64,000 bases of DNA from Streptococcus panodentis (GTDB lineage Bacteria; Bacillota; Bacilli; Lactobacillales; Streptococcaceae). Numbering within the stretch: the first letter of the stretch is position 1; each line of letters opens with the position of its first letter. A model generated the notes under the pieces. The model did not search any database. It was not told where the DNA came from and saw nothing but the letters and a program-made list of their open reading frames with translations. Shown here one piece after another: positions 62,647 through 64,000 of this stretch. The position numbers were made by a program, and so were the translations under genes. The stretch lies in the NCBI RefSeq assembly GCF_017884005.1, contig NZ_QFAY01000013.1, forward strand, positions 1-64,000. Direction: 5' to 3'.

Positions 62647-63864
62647 CTATAGCAAGGAACGATAGCGATCGTTAAGGGTCAAGGCATCCACCTCATCCTT
62701 AATCGAAAAGACCATTCCGATAAAAATCATGAAAAGCCCCGGAATCATACTGAGACGCAGATAGCGGACATCCCAAAGCACTATCATCATAGGCAGGCCC
62801 GATACCAGCACCAGATAGACAGCTCCCACTATGGCAAAATACGTCACCAAGCCATTGATATAGCGCCGGGTAGCTGCCCCCGGATAGATATTCTCGATGT
62901 ACTCCCCGCTCTTTTGCATGCGCTCAGCAATCTGGTCTCCGCTGACATTGATAAAGGCAAAAGCCAAAGCTAGGATGAAAATCGTCAGCAGATAGAGGAC
63001 AAACCAGCCTAGATTGCCCATAGACAGATCCAAGATCCACTGGCGGATCAGCTGATTGCCCGGCTGGAAAAAGTGGACCAGCAAGAGCAGATACTGGGGA
63101 ATGCTGACCAGCGTCATAGCATACATAATCGGCATGCCGCCCGCAGGATTGAGGCGGATATCCAGATAAGAGTACTTCTTAAAGCGATTGTGGATGGTGA
63201 TCTTATTGACCGGTATCCGGTACTTGGCCCGCTCGACCACCACAGCCAGATAGAGAAAGACCAGACTGAGCAGGAGGAGAAGGCCCAGCCAGACCGGCGG
63301 GATCTGCAGCTCCTGCACTGACTGCCAGATATCCTGCGGAATGTAGGAAATCATGCTGGCCATGACAATCATCACCGAACCTCCCAGTCCCATAGCAGCA
63401 TTCAGATCAGTCAGCCAGATGAGAAAGTAGGTTCCCCCCATTAAGATAAGGGTGTCCAGCAGCAGAACAGCCGTTGGGTCCATTCCTGCTGCCACCGGCA
63501 GATTGAGAACGACTGCTGCCGACTGCAGGAGGGAGACAAAGAAGGTCAGAATCATGCGCCGCCGCTCCTGCACTTCCAGCGGCAGTCTGCCCAGGCCCAG
63601 CTTTTTGGAGATGGCAAACATCTGCCAGATCAGCATGGAGGACATCCAGGGCGACAGGCCGATTGAAAAGAGCGACAGGCTGCGCAGATTTCCGCCCATG
63701 AGAGCCGTTGCATAGTTCAAGGTCGCTGAGGCACCATTCAAGGACACCGCCTTGCCCATGTCAATGAAAGGCAGGGGCAGCTTGCTCCCTAGTACATAGA
63801 TAAATAAGAAAAATAAGGTCCAAAGAAACTTCTTGATAATGACCGCTTTAAAAAATGACTTCAC
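62647..63864 (-). CDS. secY2: SecY2, accessory translocon channel
   Basis: 405 residues with ten or so membrane helices. SecY-like features: [106 protein letters not shown]. It forms the membrane pore dedicated to the serine-rich repeat adhesin. First complete gene of the operon on this side. Confidence 0.95.
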   Translation of the reverse strand: MKSFFKAVIIKKFLWTLFFLFIYVLGSKLPLPFIDMGKAVSLNGASATLNYATALMGGNLRSLSLFSIGLSPWMSSMLIWQMFAISKKLGLGRLPLEVQERRRMILTFFVSLLQSAAVVLNLPVAAGMDPTAVLLLDTLILMGGTYFLIWLTDLNAAMGLGGSVMIVMASMISYIPQDIWQSVQELQIPPVWLGLLLLLSLVFLYLAVVVERAKYRIPVNKITIHNRFKKYSYLDIRLNPAGGMPIMYAMTLVSIPQYLLLLVHFFQPGNQLIRQWILDLSMGNLGWFVLYLLTIFILALAFAFINVSGDQIAERMQKSGEYIENIYPGAATRRYINGLVTYFAIVGAVYLVLVSGLPMMIVLWDVRYLRLSMIPGLFMIFIGMVFSIKDEVDALTLNDRYRSLL

Positions 63865-63895
63865 ATTGACTCCTCACTGTGATGGCTGAAAAACA

Positions 63896-64000
63896 CTAAG
63901 ACAAAACTTCCATGACCGCATCCAGCAAGACTTTCTTGCTGAAATAGCCTTCTTTGAGCAGGAAAGAGAAATTTCTGACCCGCTCGGCCATAGCCTGGTA
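63896..64000 (-). CDS. Partial gene, 3' end, probable glycosyltransferase of the SRRP locus (nss/gly type)
   Basis: Only the last 34 codons lie in the window: [20 protein letters not shown] then [18 protein letters not shown] (TAG at 63896-63898). In S. gordonii and S. sanguinis a glycosyltransferase (nss or gly) stands between the adhesin gene and secY2, so this is the expected gene. The identity rests on location; the fragment itself is not diagnostic. Confidence 0.5.
   Translation of the reverse strand, partial: YQAMAERVRNFSFLLKEGYFSKKVLLDAVMEVLS

Overview
The window looks like a Streptococcus chromosome of the sanguinis/gordonii (mitis-sanguinis) type. The evidence is a complete accessory Sec locus with SecA2, SecY2, Asp1-5 and the GtfA/GtfB glycosyltransferases, next to lrgAB and the dnaE-pfkA-pyk block. 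The DNA has moderate G+C and strong AGGAGG-type ribosome binding sites. A temperate siphovirus-type prophage of about 39 kb sits in the 3' end of pyk. The species is inferred from gene content and order only.

Layout. 1-400: intergenic repeats and the promoter of a cation diffusion facilitator exporter (400-1590). 1622-4176: an AT-rich minus-strand cassette with a lipoprotein, a lipase broken by one frame shift at an A7 tract, and two small helical proteins. It resembles the staphylococcal type VII secreted lipase TslA with its immunity lipoprotein and helper proteins. 4732-5289: a signal-peptidase-like protein whose catalytic Ser and Lys positions are Asp and Gly. 5469-44479: the prophage. 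44459-50234: pyk, pfkA and dnaE. 50415-51982: an ABC transporter pair. 52028-53096: lrgAB. 53425-64000: the accessory Sec/glycosylation operon, running from the truncated gene at the right edge down to asp5.

The prophage has the usual plan. On the plus strand at the right end are the CI-like repressor, an ImmA-type protease, a glycine-zipper protein and a tyrosine integrase. Everything else is on the minus strand: Cro-like regulator, small early genes, MazG-like protein, an LPXTG surface protein, Rad50-like and Sak4-like ATPases, DUF669, helicase, two DNA methyltransferases, primase/helicase, RusA, late regulator, terminases, portal, head, tail, holins and lysin. The switch has two face-to-face promoters with the same -35 and -10 boxes and the same spacing, each overlapped by a related operator. 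Integration replaced the last bases of pyk: the phage supplies a new stop codon and terminator, and the original 3' end and terminator remain at the left end.

The points most worth a second look are the orphan TslA-like lipase cassette, the LPXTG wall-anchored protein coupled inside the phage early operon, the cytosine methyltransferase interrupted at a G9 tract, a candidate structured RNA plus terminator in front of the scaffold gene, the paired arm-type integrase sites, and the SipA-like inactive signal peptidase. Two reading frames are broken at homopolymers (A7 and G9), so a sequencing error must be excluded for both.
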